Shown here in pieces: positions 55,318-64,000 of a stretch of DNA of 64,000 nucleotides. This DNA is from SbD1 sp039679945 (GTDB lineage: Bacteria > Desulfobacterota > Syntrophobacteria > Syntrophobacterales > Syntrophobacteraceae). Below the pieces are notes generated by a model. It was not told where the DNA came from. It ran no database searches and saw nothing but the letters and a program-made list of their open reading frames with translations. Position numbers and translations under genes: made by a program. Positions within the stretch are counted from its first letter, which is position 1; every line of letters starts with the position of its first letter. Where the stretch lies: assembly GCA_039679945.1 (NCBI GenBank), contig JBDKTY010000081.1, positions 1 to 64,000 of the forward strand. Reading direction: 5' to 3'.

Positions 55318-56787
55318 TTATTCGGCGGCAACCTTCGCGGGTACTATCCAGCCGCCTCCCAGCGCTTTATACAGCGACACGAGGTCGGTCGACACCTTTT
55401 GATCGCTTGAGGCAAGTGTATCCTGGGTCAAGAACAATGATCGCTGGCTTTCGAGAACGTTCAGGAAATCCACGAGTCCCCGGGCATACAGTTCGCTGGA
55501 AATTTCGTGCGCGCGCAAACTTGACTGGACAGCCTCACTCAATGCCTTCCTTCGCTCCTGCTCCCTGGAGTAGGCCACAAGAGCGGATTCCACCTCCTGC
55601 AAAGAAGTCAGAACCGCCTTTTCGTACGTGCCGAGCGCCTGTTCGGTCCTGGCATTCTGGACCTCGATATTGGCCCGGGTGGCGCCCGCATTGAAGATGT
55701 TCCACTTTACTGTCGGCCCGAAGCTCCAAAATGTGCTCGATCCGAGTGCGATATCGGCCAGGCTCATGGAGCTTTGCCCCAAACTCCCCGTCAGGCTGAA
55801 GCTGGGGAACAGGTCCGCTGTCGCCACTCCTATCCGTGCCGTGGCCGCGGCAAGCTGTCTTTCGGCCCGTCGTACATCAGGCCGGCGGCGCAGGAGTTCC
55901 GAGGGCAGTCCGACAGGCACCTCGGGAGGATTGGCCGGGACCGGGGCAGCCACCGAGAGTTGTTCGACTATCTTCGCGGGAGGCATTCCCAGGAGAGTTG
56001 CAATCTGGTTCATGGATTGCCTGGCCGTGGTTTCGAGTGTTGGAACCGTCGATTCCGTGGACGAAAGTTGCGTTTGCGCCTGTGCAACATCCAGCTCACT
56101 GCTCAACCCGGCCTGGAACCGTTCACGCGTAAGCGAGAGCGTCTGGCGCATTGCTTCTATGTTCTTCCGGGCAATGTCAAGGCGAAGCTGAGAACCGCGC
56201 ACAGTGATATAGTTGGTGGCGACTTCGGAGAGAAGAGTAATCAGTGTATCGTTGAAATTCTCCTGGGACGCGGCGACATCCGCCGTTGCCGCTTCCACCG
56301 ACCTTCTCACGCGGCCGAAGATGTCAAGTTCAAAAGAAGCGTCGAATCCCGGTTTATAAAGGTCCACCCCCCCACTGAGGATATCGTTGTTTTCCGCGGT
56401 TCCCGCGGGAAGCGAGGACGGGGTTTCATGCTGACTGCCGCGGTAACGCGAGTAGGATCCGCCGGCGTCGAGTTTCGGATAAAGGCTCGCGGCCGTAACC
56501 GTTTGTTGCGCCCGCGCCTCGCGAATTCTGGCATGCGCGATCTTGAGATCCTTGTTCGCCTTCACGGCCTGTTCGACCAGCGAATCGAGCACGGGATCAT
56601 CGAAAAGAGTCCACCAATGTGTAAGTTCACCGGGTTTGTCAGTGGAAACGCCCTTGGGGACCTCGACCCAGGCAGGAGGCACATCCTCCTTGGGTTTTTT
56701 GTAATTAGGACCAACCAGACAGCCGGAAAGGACCAGGCAGGCTACCACTGTCAGGCACGCAAACTTCAATTGCGAGGACCTGCTCAT
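55318..56787 (-). CDS. Outer-membrane efflux lipoprotein (NodT/OprM family), second copy
   Basis: 489 residues from ATG 56787 (GGAG upstream). Lipobox VLSGC (Cys about 23) and family opening GPNYKKP, then WWTLFDDPVLDSLVEQAVKA and LLRRRPDVRRAERQLAAATA. It ends ALGGGWIVP. No pump or adaptor gene adjoins it, so it either serves another pump in trans or has lost its partners. The 56788-57316 region upstream has no supported gene. Confidence 0.92.
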   Translation of the reverse strand: MSRSSQLKFACLTVVACLVLSGCLVGPNYKKPKEDVPPAWVEVPKGVSTDKPGELTHWWTLFDDPVLDSLVEQAVKANKDLKIAHARIREARAQQTVTAASLYPKLDAGGSYSRYRGSQHETPSSLPAGTAENNDILSGGVDLYKPGFDASFELDIFGRVRRSVEAATADVAASQENFNDTLITLLSEVATNYITVRGSQLRLDIARKNIEAMRQTLSLTRERFQAGLSSELDVAQAQTQLSSTESTVPTLETTARQSMNQIATLLGMPPAKIVEQLSVAAPVPANPPEVPVGLPSELLRRRPDVRRAERQLAAATARIGVATADLFPSFSLTGSLGQSSMSLADIALGSSTFWSFGPTVKWNIFNAGATRANIEVQNARTEQALGTYEKAVLTSLQEVESALVAYSREQERRKALSEAVQSSLRAHEISSELYARGLVDFLNVLESQRSLFLTQDTLASSDQKVSTDLVSLYKALGGGWIVPAKVAAE

Positions 56788-57316
56788 CAAGCACTCCAGT
56801 AATCGATTCAGAAACAAAGCTCCCTCGGATAAAAGTGGGATAGTCTAAAGCTTGAAGGAAGGTTTTGTCAATCTATTGCTTATTTGCCGCAAGTTACTCT
56901 TATTTCAAGCCAATCACGGCCTTATTCCTTTTTACCGCCTCTTCGCTTACTCGCCCGTCCCCTCTATCTCGCGACTCTTCCATGCAGCCGGCCGCGAATA
57001 TTCCAAAGGATGGAAATCACTGCCACGGTCCGGGGAGACACGTACCGGCCGTCCCAGTTTGTCCCGCGATTCTTCACGAGCATTCATGGTTGCCGGACCG
57101 ATTTTTTCTTCGCATCCCTTCGCTGTTTGTGGTTGGATGATATTTTGTGACGCGAAACCGGGAAGAGCACGGACTCACCATCGGCGATATGCAATCCATC
57201 AAGGGAAATCGTTCAACCGATAATAAAACATGAATTGCCGTGGCCCGGGCGGACTGCTCTCCGCGGGAGTTCAGTCCGCGTCTTGTCTGATGAACATATG
57301 ATTGAAAGGATCAGGC

Positions 57317-58243
57317 TTGGAATGCATATTGATCGGCACGGGCGGAATGATGCCCATGCCGTACAGAATGCTCGTCTCTCTGGCCGTAAGGCTCAATGGA
57401 AAGATATATCTTTTTGATGCTGGAGAGGGAGTCCAGATCAACTGGAAAAGAGCGCGCGTCGGCGTTCGCGGTCTCAAACTGATCGCGGTTACCCACCTCC
57501 ATGCCGACCATTGCCTGGGGATTCCGGGCATGCTGATGCTAAAGGCTCAAATGGATGATCCCGAACCCCTCACTATTATCGGTCCCGCGGGAACGCGCGA
57601 GTTTGTCACGCAATGCCGGAAGACCCTCGATTTCCTGGTTAATTATCCCATTCATTTTATCGAGTGGCCCGGCGACGGGACAGGGGTGGCTTATCGCGAT
57701 GCTCAGGCGCGCATCCTGTGGGAACCGGTCAAGCATACCAGGTTTTGCCTGGGCTACCGCATCGAGGAACTGGACCGCCCCGGCAAATTCGACCCCGAGG
57801 CCGCCCGCAACCTCGGGATACCCATGGGGCCGCTCTGGGGAAAGCTTCAGAGCGGACAAGACATCATCGGTCCCCAGGGGATGGAGGTACGTTCGGACCA
57901 GGTCCTCGGGCCGCCCCGCAGAGGCCGCCACATAGCTTATGTCGTGGATACACGCCCGGCGCCCGGTGTTTATCAGCTCTGCAAGGATGCCGACCTGGCG
58001 TTTATCGAAGGCATGTTTTTGTCGGAGCATTCCGGGCACGCGGATGCGAAGGGACACCTCACCGTGGAGGAAGCAGCCGGTATTCTCAAGGAATCTCGCC
58101 CAAAGCGTGCTGTCTTCGTTCACATAAGTCCCCGGTACGAAAACAACGAACTCTCAAGACTGGAAGAAGAAGCCCGCCCCCTGTTTCCCGCTGCCAGGGC
58201 GGGCAGAGACCTGGATATGTTCGAAGTGAAGCTGCCGGAATAG
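57317..58243 (+). CDS. rnz: Ribonuclease Z (tRNA 3' endonuclease, metallo-beta-lactamase fold)
   Basis: Removes 3' trailers from tRNA precursors. I choose TTG 57317 (MECILIGTGGMMP, 308 aa): AAAGGA lies six bases upstream; TTG 57302 is the alternative. Zinc ligands are in THLHADHCLGIPG (about residues 60-65), plus VKHTRFCLGYRIEE, VVDTRPAP and the C-terminal HISPRY. DAGEGVQ is the family hallmark. Confidence 0.9.
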   Translation: MECILIGTGGMMPMPYRMLVSLAVRLNGKIYLFDAGEGVQINWKRARVGVRGLKLIAVTHLHADHCLGIPGMLMLKAQMDDPEPLTIIGPAGTREFVTQCRKTLDFLVNYPIHFIEWPGDGTGVAYRDAQARILWEPVKHTRFCLGYRIEELDRPGKFDPEAARNLGIPMGPLWGKLQSGQDIIGPQGMEVRSDQVLGPPRRGRHIAYVVDTRPAPGVYQLCKDADLAFIEGMFLSEHSGHADAKGHLTVEEAAGILKESRPKRAVFVHISPRYENNELSRLEEEARPLFPAARAGRDLDMFEVKLPE

Positions 58244-58385
58244 CCCGTTGGGGTCCCCGTATCCGGGAGATGATACAAAAGCGGGAGAAGGATTCTCCTA
58301 ACCCCGGGTAGAGCGGAGCAAACCCCGCATTTGCGTAGTATCGCGCAGGCAAGAGACAGCATTACAGCCGCTCATCCCTGGCCCG

Positions 58386-58512
58386 TTCCACCCTTCGACA
58401 AGCTCAGGGCGAACGGTGGTGCACGCTTCCGTCACCCCGGCGAACGCCGGGGGCCAGTCTTCTGCTTGCGATGTGCCGGAAAAACCCTGGATTCCCGCTT
58501 TTCGGGAATGAC
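58386..58512. repeat. Dispersed palindromic repeats
   Basis: Two well-known kinds of intergenic repeat lie together: a CCTTCGACAAGCTCAGGGCG element (about 58389-58413) and a CACCCCGGCGAACGCCGGGG palindrome (about 58434-58453) with TGGATTCCCGCTTTTCGGGA (about 58490-58508). Related copies of the first occur near 32757 and 63330. No gene is seen in 58244-58553. Confidence 0.7.
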
Positions 58513-58553
58513 GGGCTGTGTGACGCAGCTACCATATATGTGCTTGATATCGA

Positions 58554-60593
58554 TCACTTTTCAAAGCTGCTTATCGAGACCGGAGCGAGGACAATGGTGG
58601 CGATGGAAGCGATATCAGCCGCCAGTTCAACCGCAACCCCTTCCGTGACGTCCGGTTCCAGCGCTTGAATATCAATCCGGTTTCCCTCGGGGAATATGAC
58701 CGTCCTCACGCCGGCTCTTTGCGCAGCGAGCACTTTTTCCCGCACCCCATTGACCGGCAGTATCCCGCCGCTCAGCGTCAGTTCCCCGGAAAGTGCCACA
58801 TCCCTTCGCGCGGGCCTGCCCGTGAGCAGAGAAATGAGTGCCATGGCTATTGTCACCCCGGCGGAAGGGCCATCTTTCGGGATCGCCCCGGCGGGGATGT
58901 GTATATGAATGTCGTTTCCCCGGAAGAAGTCGGGATCAATACCGAACTCGCGGGGATTGCTCCGGACATAGCTCAGGGCGGTCTGCGCGGACTCGCGGAT
59001 GACCGCCCCCAGTGAACCGGTCATTATCAGTTGCCGGTTGCCCTCCATAATGGCCGCCTCCACCGAAATGATCTCCCCTCCGAACTCAGTCCATACCAGA
59101 CCGGTGGTCACTCCAACCCGATGTCCCGCCGCCGCTGTTTCATGTCTGAATTTTCTCGGCCCCAGGAGATTAATCACGAGTTCTTCATCGATTCGCACGG
59201 AAGGGCGGCCGTCTTCAGCTTGAAGACAGACACGCGCGAGTTTACGGCACACGGTGGCAATTTCCCGATCCAGGTTTCGGAGGCCCGACTCAAGCGTATA
59301 ATCCCGAATGATGGCCAAAAGCGCCGATTCCTCGAATTCAAGCCCGCTGTGCTTCAGGCCGTGCTCACGCATTTGCCGGGGGACGATGTAGTTCCGGGCG
59401 ATTACCTTCTTTTCTTTCTCCGTGTAGCCGGGAAATTCGATGACCTCCAACCTGTCCATCAGCGCTCCCGGCAGCCCCTCGACGAGATTCGCGGTCGCTA
59501 TGAACATGACGTCTGAAAGGTCGAACCCGATATCCAGGTAGTGATCGACGAATTGGTAGTTCTGTTCCGGATCGAGCATCTCCAACAGCACGGAAGCGGG
59601 ATCGCCCCGAAAATCCTGGCCTATCTTGTCCATTTCATCCAGCATGAAAACGGGGTTTCTGACCCCGAGCCTTCTGATTTCCGAAATCAGCCTGCCCGGC
59701 ATCGAACCCACATAGGTCCTCCGATGGCCCCGCAATTCCGCCTCATCCCTGAGGCCGGCCAATGAAATCCGAGTGAATTTCCGCCCGAGCGCGGCAGCGA
59801 TTGCCTTGCCTATGGACGTTTTTCCGGTCCCGGGAGGTCCGGAAAAGCAAAAAACCGGGCTTCTGCCGGGTCGTATCTGCCGCTTTTTTTCCCGAATTTG
59901 CCGTACGGTCGCGCGGAGTTCATCCAGGTTGATCGGTTTTGGCAAATAGTGGGCGGCGCCCTTCTTGAGAGCATCCACCGCGGTACTGACAGTCGCGTAA
60001 CCGGTCACCATGACGATATCGGTGTTCGGAGAAACCTGCCGGGCTGATTCAAGCAGATGGATTCCATCCATCTTGTCCATCTTGAGATCGGTCACAATCA
60101 GCTCGAATTCGTGTTCCTTCACCCTCTCAAAGGCGTCCAGGCCGTTTTCCGCGGTACTCACGCGGTAGCCTTCCTTGCGCAAAACATATTCCAGATTGGT
60201 TCGGGCAATTTCTTCATCATCCACGACGAGTATGTGGAACTCGCTTTGGCTGAAGAGTGTCTTAACCGCCAGGTATTCGAGGATTCTTTCCTTAACGCGC
60301 ATGAGCCCGTGGTGTTGCATTTCAAGGGCTTGCCGTGCCCGTTCCAGATCGAGATTGTCCTCGGTGCGGACCATCCAGGGCAACGAGAGCATGTATTCCA
60401 GGTATCCAACTCCGATCGAGTATTCGGGCAGGCCGGGATCCATCTTCTCCAGCTTCTCTATTTCCCTGAACGCCAGAGAAGAAATATGTGGCGGGCTCTT
60501 TCCATTCGATGCGGACTGGCGAAGAGTGGAAAGCTCATTGTCCGCTTCCGCCACATTTTCGTTGTTTCGCTCGCTTTTCCTAAAAAAGCTCAT
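58554..60593 (-). CDS. Lon-type ATP-dependent protease with inserted response-regulator receiver domain
   Basis: 679 residues from ATG 60593 (GAGGAAA upstream). Order: short unique N-terminus; Lon-like helical linker (about 45-112; YLEYMLSLPWMVRTEDNLDL, GLMRVKERILEYLAVK); receiver domain (about 119-236; D125-D126, phospho-acceptor D169, T197, K219); AAA+ module (Walker A GPPGTGKTS about 252-260, Walker B VFMLDEMDKIG about 315); Lon protease domain with Ser in PKDGPSAG (about 577) and Lys in GVREKV (about 620), 43 residues apart as in E. coli Lon. The N-terminal substrate-binding (LAN) domain is absent. Proteolysis controlled by phosphorylation is the inference. Confidence 0.93.
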   Translation of the reverse strand: MSFFRKSERNNENVAEADNELSTLRQSASNGKSPPHISSLAFREIEKLEKMDPGLPEYSIGVGYLEYMLSLPWMVRTEDNLDLERARQALEMQHHGLMRVKERILEYLAVKTLFSQSEFHILVVDDEEIARTNLEYVLRKEGYRVSTAENGLDAFERVKEHEFELIVTDLKMDKMDGIHLLESARQVSPNTDIVMVTGYATVSTAVDALKKGAAHYLPKPINLDELRATVRQIREKKRQIRPGRSPVFCFSGPPGTGKTSIGKAIAAALGRKFTRISLAGLRDEAELRGHRRTYVGSMPGRLISEIRRLGVRNPVFMLDEMDKIGQDFRGDPASVLLEMLDPEQNYQFVDHYLDIGFDLSDVMFIATANLVEGLPGALMDRLEVIEFPGYTEKEKKVIARNYIVPRQMREHGLKHSGLEFEESALLAIIRDYTLESGLRNLDREIATVCRKLARVCLQAEDGRPSVRIDEELVINLLGPRKFRHETAAAGHRVGVTTGLVWTEFGGEIISVEAAIMEGNRQLIMTGSLGAVIRESAQTALSYVRSNPREFGIDPDFFRGNDIHIHIPAGAIPKDGPSAGVTIAMALISLLTGRPARRDVALSGELTLSGGILPVNGVREKVLAAQRAGVRTVIFPEGNRIDIQALEPDVTEGVAVELAADIASIATIVLAPVSISSFEK

Positions 60594-60608
60594 GACCGTT
60601 TCCTCTAC

Positions 60609-60710
60609 TGTTGCATTCAGCAACACAGACCGGACAGCGTTGCAAAAACGAACGGCGGGCTCGGCGCCGGGAAATCGCCACACCGTGAATGAGGCTATTG
60701 CATTCTGCAA
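60609..60710. promoter_or_regulatory. Two near-identical dyads in the divergent control region
   Basis: TTGCATTCAGCAA (60611-60623, extended by TG..CA to 17 bases) and TTGCATTCTGCAA (60698-60710) differ at one base. A half-site GTTGCAA lies at about 60639. They sit between the divergent Lon-like and USP-like genes, the first 16 bases upstream of the Lon start. Operator sites for a dimeric regulator are inferred. Confidence 0.5.
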
Positions 60711-60850
60711 CGGACGCCACTGGGCACCCCGACTCGATCTTCATACCAGATCCCGTATTTTCAATCACTTAGCCACTCTCATCGGAATGGCATGCCTCTT
60801 GACTATAAGTCCAATGAAAAATTCGTGCTAGCAAAGGGCAGGGAAAAAGC

Positions 60851-61615
60851 ATGTCGAACCAATCGAGCGAGAAGAATCACGCTAATCCCGGAAACAGCCG
60901 GAAGATCCTGATGGTGGGAAAAGGGACAGTATTTTCGGAAGAGGCAACCGAACATTGTGTTCACCTCGCGGAGCGCCTTGAATACGACCTGGTGGCGCTG
61001 AACATTGACACCCGGCTTCAGGGAAGCGAGTTCGCGAGGTGCGCCGCCGAATCCGGAAGGGCTTTGCGCTCACACGCGAACAGCGTGGGTGTCCATTGGG
61101 AACAGCTTGTGCGGACGGGGGATTTTGAACAAGTGATTGAAGACACGATACAGGAAATAAAGCGGGTCGAACTGGTTGTTATGGACTTGGATCAGGGTGA
61201 TGAGGAAGTCCGGGACCTTACAGTCCCGGCTATCAGTGTAGTCACGAACAGGAGAAAAGGAGCATGCATGGCAACTCAGATGGAATCCACGAAAACCCGG
61301 ATGATCGCGCGCACCGCGGCTTATGGCGCATTGAGCGCGGCATGCTACGCGGCCGTCTTCACTCATACCGATGTGGTAATGCAGAGCTTTACGAGAGGCG
61401 GCCTCTATGCGGCCCTTCCCATCGCCACTGTCCTTGCGGTCTCATTCGTGCACGGAGCTTTCGCCCACAATTTCTGGTCACTGCTGGGAATTGAAGCATT
61501 CAAGAAGAACCGTGTGCGCCGGACCGAGCAAAAAGTCATCGAAAAGCGGAACCAACTGCGGAAGAGGCCCCGGCTCTATACCCACGTCAATCCTTTTCAC
61601 AGAATGGATGTGTAG
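60851..61615 (+). CDS. USP-like domain fused to a membrane segment protein
   Basis: 254 residues. Residues 18-135 resemble a universal stress protein fold (RKILMVGKGTVFSEEATEHC, VELVVMDLD, LTVPAISVVT). The C-terminal part (140-254) has two hydrophobic segments (AAYGALSAACYAAVF; GLYAALPIATVLAVSFVHGA) and a basic tail. An AAGGAG site and ATG at 61268 lie inside the frame, so the membrane part may also be made alone (115 aa). It precedes the TauE/SafE permease by 222 bases. Confidence 0.75.
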   Translation: MSNQSSEKNHANPGNSRKILMVGKGTVFSEEATEHCVHLAERLEYDLVALNIDTRLQGSEFARCAAESGRALRSHANSVGVHWEQLVRTGDFEQVIEDTIQEIKRVELVVMDLDQGDEEVRDLTVPAISVVTNRRKGACMATQMESTKTRMIARTAAYGALSAACYAAVFTHTDVVMQSFTRGGLYAALPIATVLAVSFVHGAFAHNFWSLLGIEAFKKNRVRRTEQKVIEKRNQLRKRPRLYTHVNPFHRMDV

Positions 61616-61837
61616 TCGCGCATCCAGCCCGTTGAGATGGTATCCCGCCCACGATTCCGCTCCGGTGGAAACGCGGATGGGCACGGGTCCCGAACGGAGC
61701 GGACAAACGCCGGCCCCGGCGCCTGAATCGCTTCTCCCAGGATGGTTGGATGAAGAAGAAAGGCCGGCGGGTACGGCGACGAGACCAGGGTTGTTCATTC
61801 GGCATGATCGGAAAACCTGAAAAGATGAGGATTCAAA

Positions 61838-62896
61838 ATGCATGAATTAGCCGGTGGAGCTTCCAATTTTATCGATCTGAACGCAGTTTCAATAGTATTT
61901 CTTTTCTTCATTGGTTTTATCGGCGGTCTGGTGAGCGGATTCATAGGCTCGGGAGGCGCGTTTGTCCTCACGCCCGGCATGATGAGCCTCGGCATACCGG
62001 GGACGATAGCCGTCGCCAGCAATATGTGCCATAAATTTCCCAAAGCGATGATCGGCGCCTACAAACGGTTCAAATACGGCCAGGTGGATTTGAAACTCGG
62101 CCTCGTTCTGGCGGTATCGGCCGGAGCCGGGGTCCAGCTTGGCATACGCCTCCAGACGTTGATCCTGGATAAATGGGGGCAGGTGGGTTCGGACCTCTAC
62201 GTAAGCATTTCTTTCGTCGCGGTGCTCCTGGTGGTCGGGACCTTCGTTTTGCGAGACGCCATGAAAAGTTCGAAATCCGGTTGCGAAGGGGCTGTGTGTG
62301 CGCTGGCCCAAAAACTCCAGAAAATCAACCTTCCGCCAATGATCCATTTCAAAACCGCCAACGTGAGAATATCCCTGTGGTTCACGGTTCCGGTCGGTTT
62401 CGCCACGGGCATGCTGGCGGCTACCATCGCGGTTGGCGGGTTTATCGGGGTCCCGGGGATGATTTATGTAATAGGAGCCTCCGGCCTGGTCTCATCGGCC
62501 ACCGAACTCGTAATAGCCTTCGTGATGGGTTTCGCCGGTTCGGTGAACTGGGCCATACACGGAATGGTGGACATACGGCTTGTCCTCATAATACTGGCGG
62601 GTTCTCTCATGGGTGTGCAGTTGGGGGCCATCGGGACAACCTATGTAAAAGAACACATGATCAAAGTCGTAATGGCGACAATCATGTTGATGGTCGCCCT
62701 CAGCAGGATCCTCGCCATTCCGAAGTACCTGGAACAACTGGGGCTGGTCGCGATATCCGCGAAGACGATCGACCTTCTGAACGACATAAGCTTTATTACG
62801 ATGTGCTCAGCCCTCCTTATCGGCGCTCTGATAATACTGGGCGGTATGTGGAAGGCCAGGAGGGCCTCTTTCACCGAAGCGCTCGCCGAGGCGTAA
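61838..62896 (+). CDS. TauE/SafE family membrane permease
   Basis: 352 residues with about eight hydrophobic segments; the family repeats are seen as GGLVSGFIGSGGAFVLTPGM and the second GMLAATIAVGGFIGVPGMIY. Members export or import sulfur-containing or organic anions (sulfite, sulfoacetate); substrate here unknown. GAGGA precedes the ATG. Likely functional partner of the upstream USP-like/membrane protein. Confidence 0.9.
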   Translation: MHELAGGASNFIDLNAVSIVFLFFIGFIGGLVSGFIGSGGAFVLTPGMMSLGIPGTIAVASNMCHKFPKAMIGAYKRFKYGQVDLKLGLVLAVSAGAGVQLGIRLQTLILDKWGQVGSDLYVSISFVAVLLVVGTFVLRDAMKSSKSGCEGAVCALAQKLQKINLPPMIHFKTANVRISLWFTVPVGFATGMLAATIAVGGFIGVPGMIYVIGASGLVSSATELVIAFVMGFAGSVNWAIHGMVDIRLVLIILAGSLMGVQLGAIGTTYVKEHMIKVVMATIMLMVALSRILAIPKYLEQLGLVAISAKTIDLLNDISFITMCSALLIGALIILGGMWKARRASFTEALAEA

Positions 62897-63224
62897 TACA
62901 GGTATTCGTTCAGGATTGGACAATCAGGACAGCCTGTTTTTTCTCTCCCCCTCCTCCGGCAGTGCCGAGGTTCGGGGAGAGACTTATTTTGAAGGGAAGG
63001 CGCCGTCGACGCGGAAGCATGATTATCATGGCCGGGGAAAAGTGGTTATAAAGCAAGAGGCGTCCAAGACCGGAACGCACCACCAGTGTTCCGGTTGCCT
63101 ATGAATTCTGGAACCCCGACATAACCAGGTTGCATCCATGTGTAGGGGTAGCCCGGATACTTGCTGTCCGGGCGGAAGCGCAAGAGGCTAAAAAGAGGCC
63201 TGTAGGTTGGGCAGTCGTAGTCGC

Positions 63225-63301
63225 AGGTTGGGGTGAGCGGAGCAAACCCCAACATTCTCCGCAAGCGTGGGTGTTGGGGTTCGCTCCGCTCACCCCAACC
63301 T
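63225..63301. repeat. Large inverted repeat (MITE-like)
   Basis: Two 30-base arms (63225-63254 and 63272-63301) match with one mismatch around a 17-base spacer; arms contain GGGGTGAGCGGAGC. A second incomplete arm (ACCCCAACCTGCCG) follows, then a CCCTTCGACAGGCTCAGGGC repeat (about 63329-63348). A related GAGCGGAGCAAACCCC occurs near 58312. The region 62897-63479 has no gene. Confidence 0.75.
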
Positions 63302-63497
63302 ACCGAGTTCACCCCAACCTGCCGTTCTGCCCTTCGACAGGCTCAGGGCGAACGGGGGCACATACCGCCAACACCCCGGCGAACAGGCGCACATACTGCA
63401 CTTGCTCCGGTGAACAACGAGTGCACAGCGGTGCCGCGGTTGCCCATGAATCACGCGGAGCGGGAAGACGTACCGGCCAATGAAACTGGAACCCCCG

Positions 63498-64000
63498 ATG
63501 CATTTGAATATCCGCCAAAAAGTTATCGTTGCTTTTACCCTGCTGGTGAGCGTAACCGGTTCGATAGGCGCCGTCTCCTATCATTATTTGAGAGAAATCG
63601 AGCGGAAGCAGCATTTCGTGGAAACCGCCGATGACCTGAGCAACTTTATTCTGGAAGCTCGCCGGTATGAAAAGAACTTTCTCCTGTACGGTTCCGCCGA
63701 GGACTTGAACGAGAACCGGAAATATACCGAACTGGGTATTGGGCTGCTCGGGAAGATATTCCTCGATGCCAGTGATTTCCAGGGCGCCCCGATGCTCGAA
63801 AGCATTCGCCGGGAACTCGGCGCCTACCAGGAACTCATGAACGGGATAGCCGCGGCAAGCCAGGGTGGGAGCGGGCTCAATGATGCCGAGGAAGGACTGC
63901 GAGAGCATGGGAAAGCGCTCGTGGACATGTCGCAGGCGCTCGTCTCGTTTGAACGCAACCGCATACTCTCCATAGTCAGGTCCCTGAAGACTCAACTCCT
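63498..64000 (+). CDS. Membrane sensor protein, N-terminal part (runs off the window)
   Basis: Open frame continuing past the window end. From ATG 63498 (or ATG 63480) it reads MHLNIRQKVIVAFTLLVSVT, one transmembrane helix, then a helical extracytoplasmic region (REIERKQHFVETADDLSNFI, EARRYEKNFLLYGSAEDL). This is the layout of sensor histidine kinases or chemoreceptors; the catalytic part lies outside, so the class is undecided. Confidence 0.65.
   Translation, partial: MHLNIRQKVIVAFTLLVSVTGSIGAVSYHYLREIERKQHFVETADDLSNFILEARRYEKNFLLYGSAEDLNENRKYTELGIGLLGKIFLDASDFQGAPMLESIRRELGAYQELMNGIAAASQGGSGLNDAEEGLREHGKALVDMSQALVSFERNRILSIVRSLKTQL

Noticed and set aside
60698..60730. TGGC...TTGCA on the minus strand as a sigma-54 promoter
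   Set aside because: GG and GC are 10 rather than 12 bases apart, so it does not meet the -24/-12 rule.

Overview
The window reads as a chromosomal segment of a GC-rich anaerobe of the former Deltaproteobacteria (Desulfobacterota/Syntrophobacteria-like). This is inferred, not proven, from the tuf/S10-spc-alpha ribosomal order with adk-map-infA-rpmJ inside it, zinc-binding C+ forms of S14, L24, L36 and S4, the larC-cinA-thpR-recA-alaS block, many TTG start codons, a probable selenoprotein gene, and a USP-like/TauE pair next to a response-regulator Lon.

Layout. 1-16,660: one co-directional ribosomal superoperon from the 3' part of tuf through rplQ, ended by an 18-bp palindromic terminator. 16,700-21,100: a Cys-rich small protein, an unknown polytopic membrane protein, rimO, and a convergent sigma-70 factor. 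21,500-30,300: a TGS-domain GTPase, a 55-residue dual-CxxC protein with an in-frame TGA followed by a bSECIS-like hairpin, then alaS, recA, thpR, cinA and larC on the minus strand. 30,750-31,075: a two-gene tRNA-Ser operon with a good promoter and terminator, followed by about 2 kb of degraded DNA containing a 15-G tract.

33,160-45,400: a tripartite RND efflux operon, a DUF2254 membrane protein, a DUF3300/DUF2950 envelope pair, a frameshifted SpoIIAA-like pseudogene and an SBBP/CARDB remnant. 45,400-48,630: a U32 family protein, comF and a Phd/PIN toxin-antitoxin pair. 48,900-54,710: a minus-strand operon reading GAF-PP2C phosphatase, RsbW-like kinase, STAS protein, MlaE, MlaF, MlaD, TPR lipoprotein. 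55,300-58,250: an outer-membrane efflux lipoprotein and RNase Z. 58,550-62,900: a Lon protease with a receiver domain inserted before its AAA+ module, divergent from a USP-like/membrane protein and a TauE/SafE permease. 62,900-64,000: repeat-rich spacer and the start of a membrane sensor cut by the window edge.

The strongest candidates for new biology are: the probable selenoprotein (22,619-22,786); the contiguous partner-switching and Mla lipid-transport operon, where the STAS protein may serve as MlaB and as a phosphorylation switch; and the receiver-Lon hybrid, whose divergent control region carries two near-identical 13-bp dyads. All assignments are by reading motifs; no database search was run.
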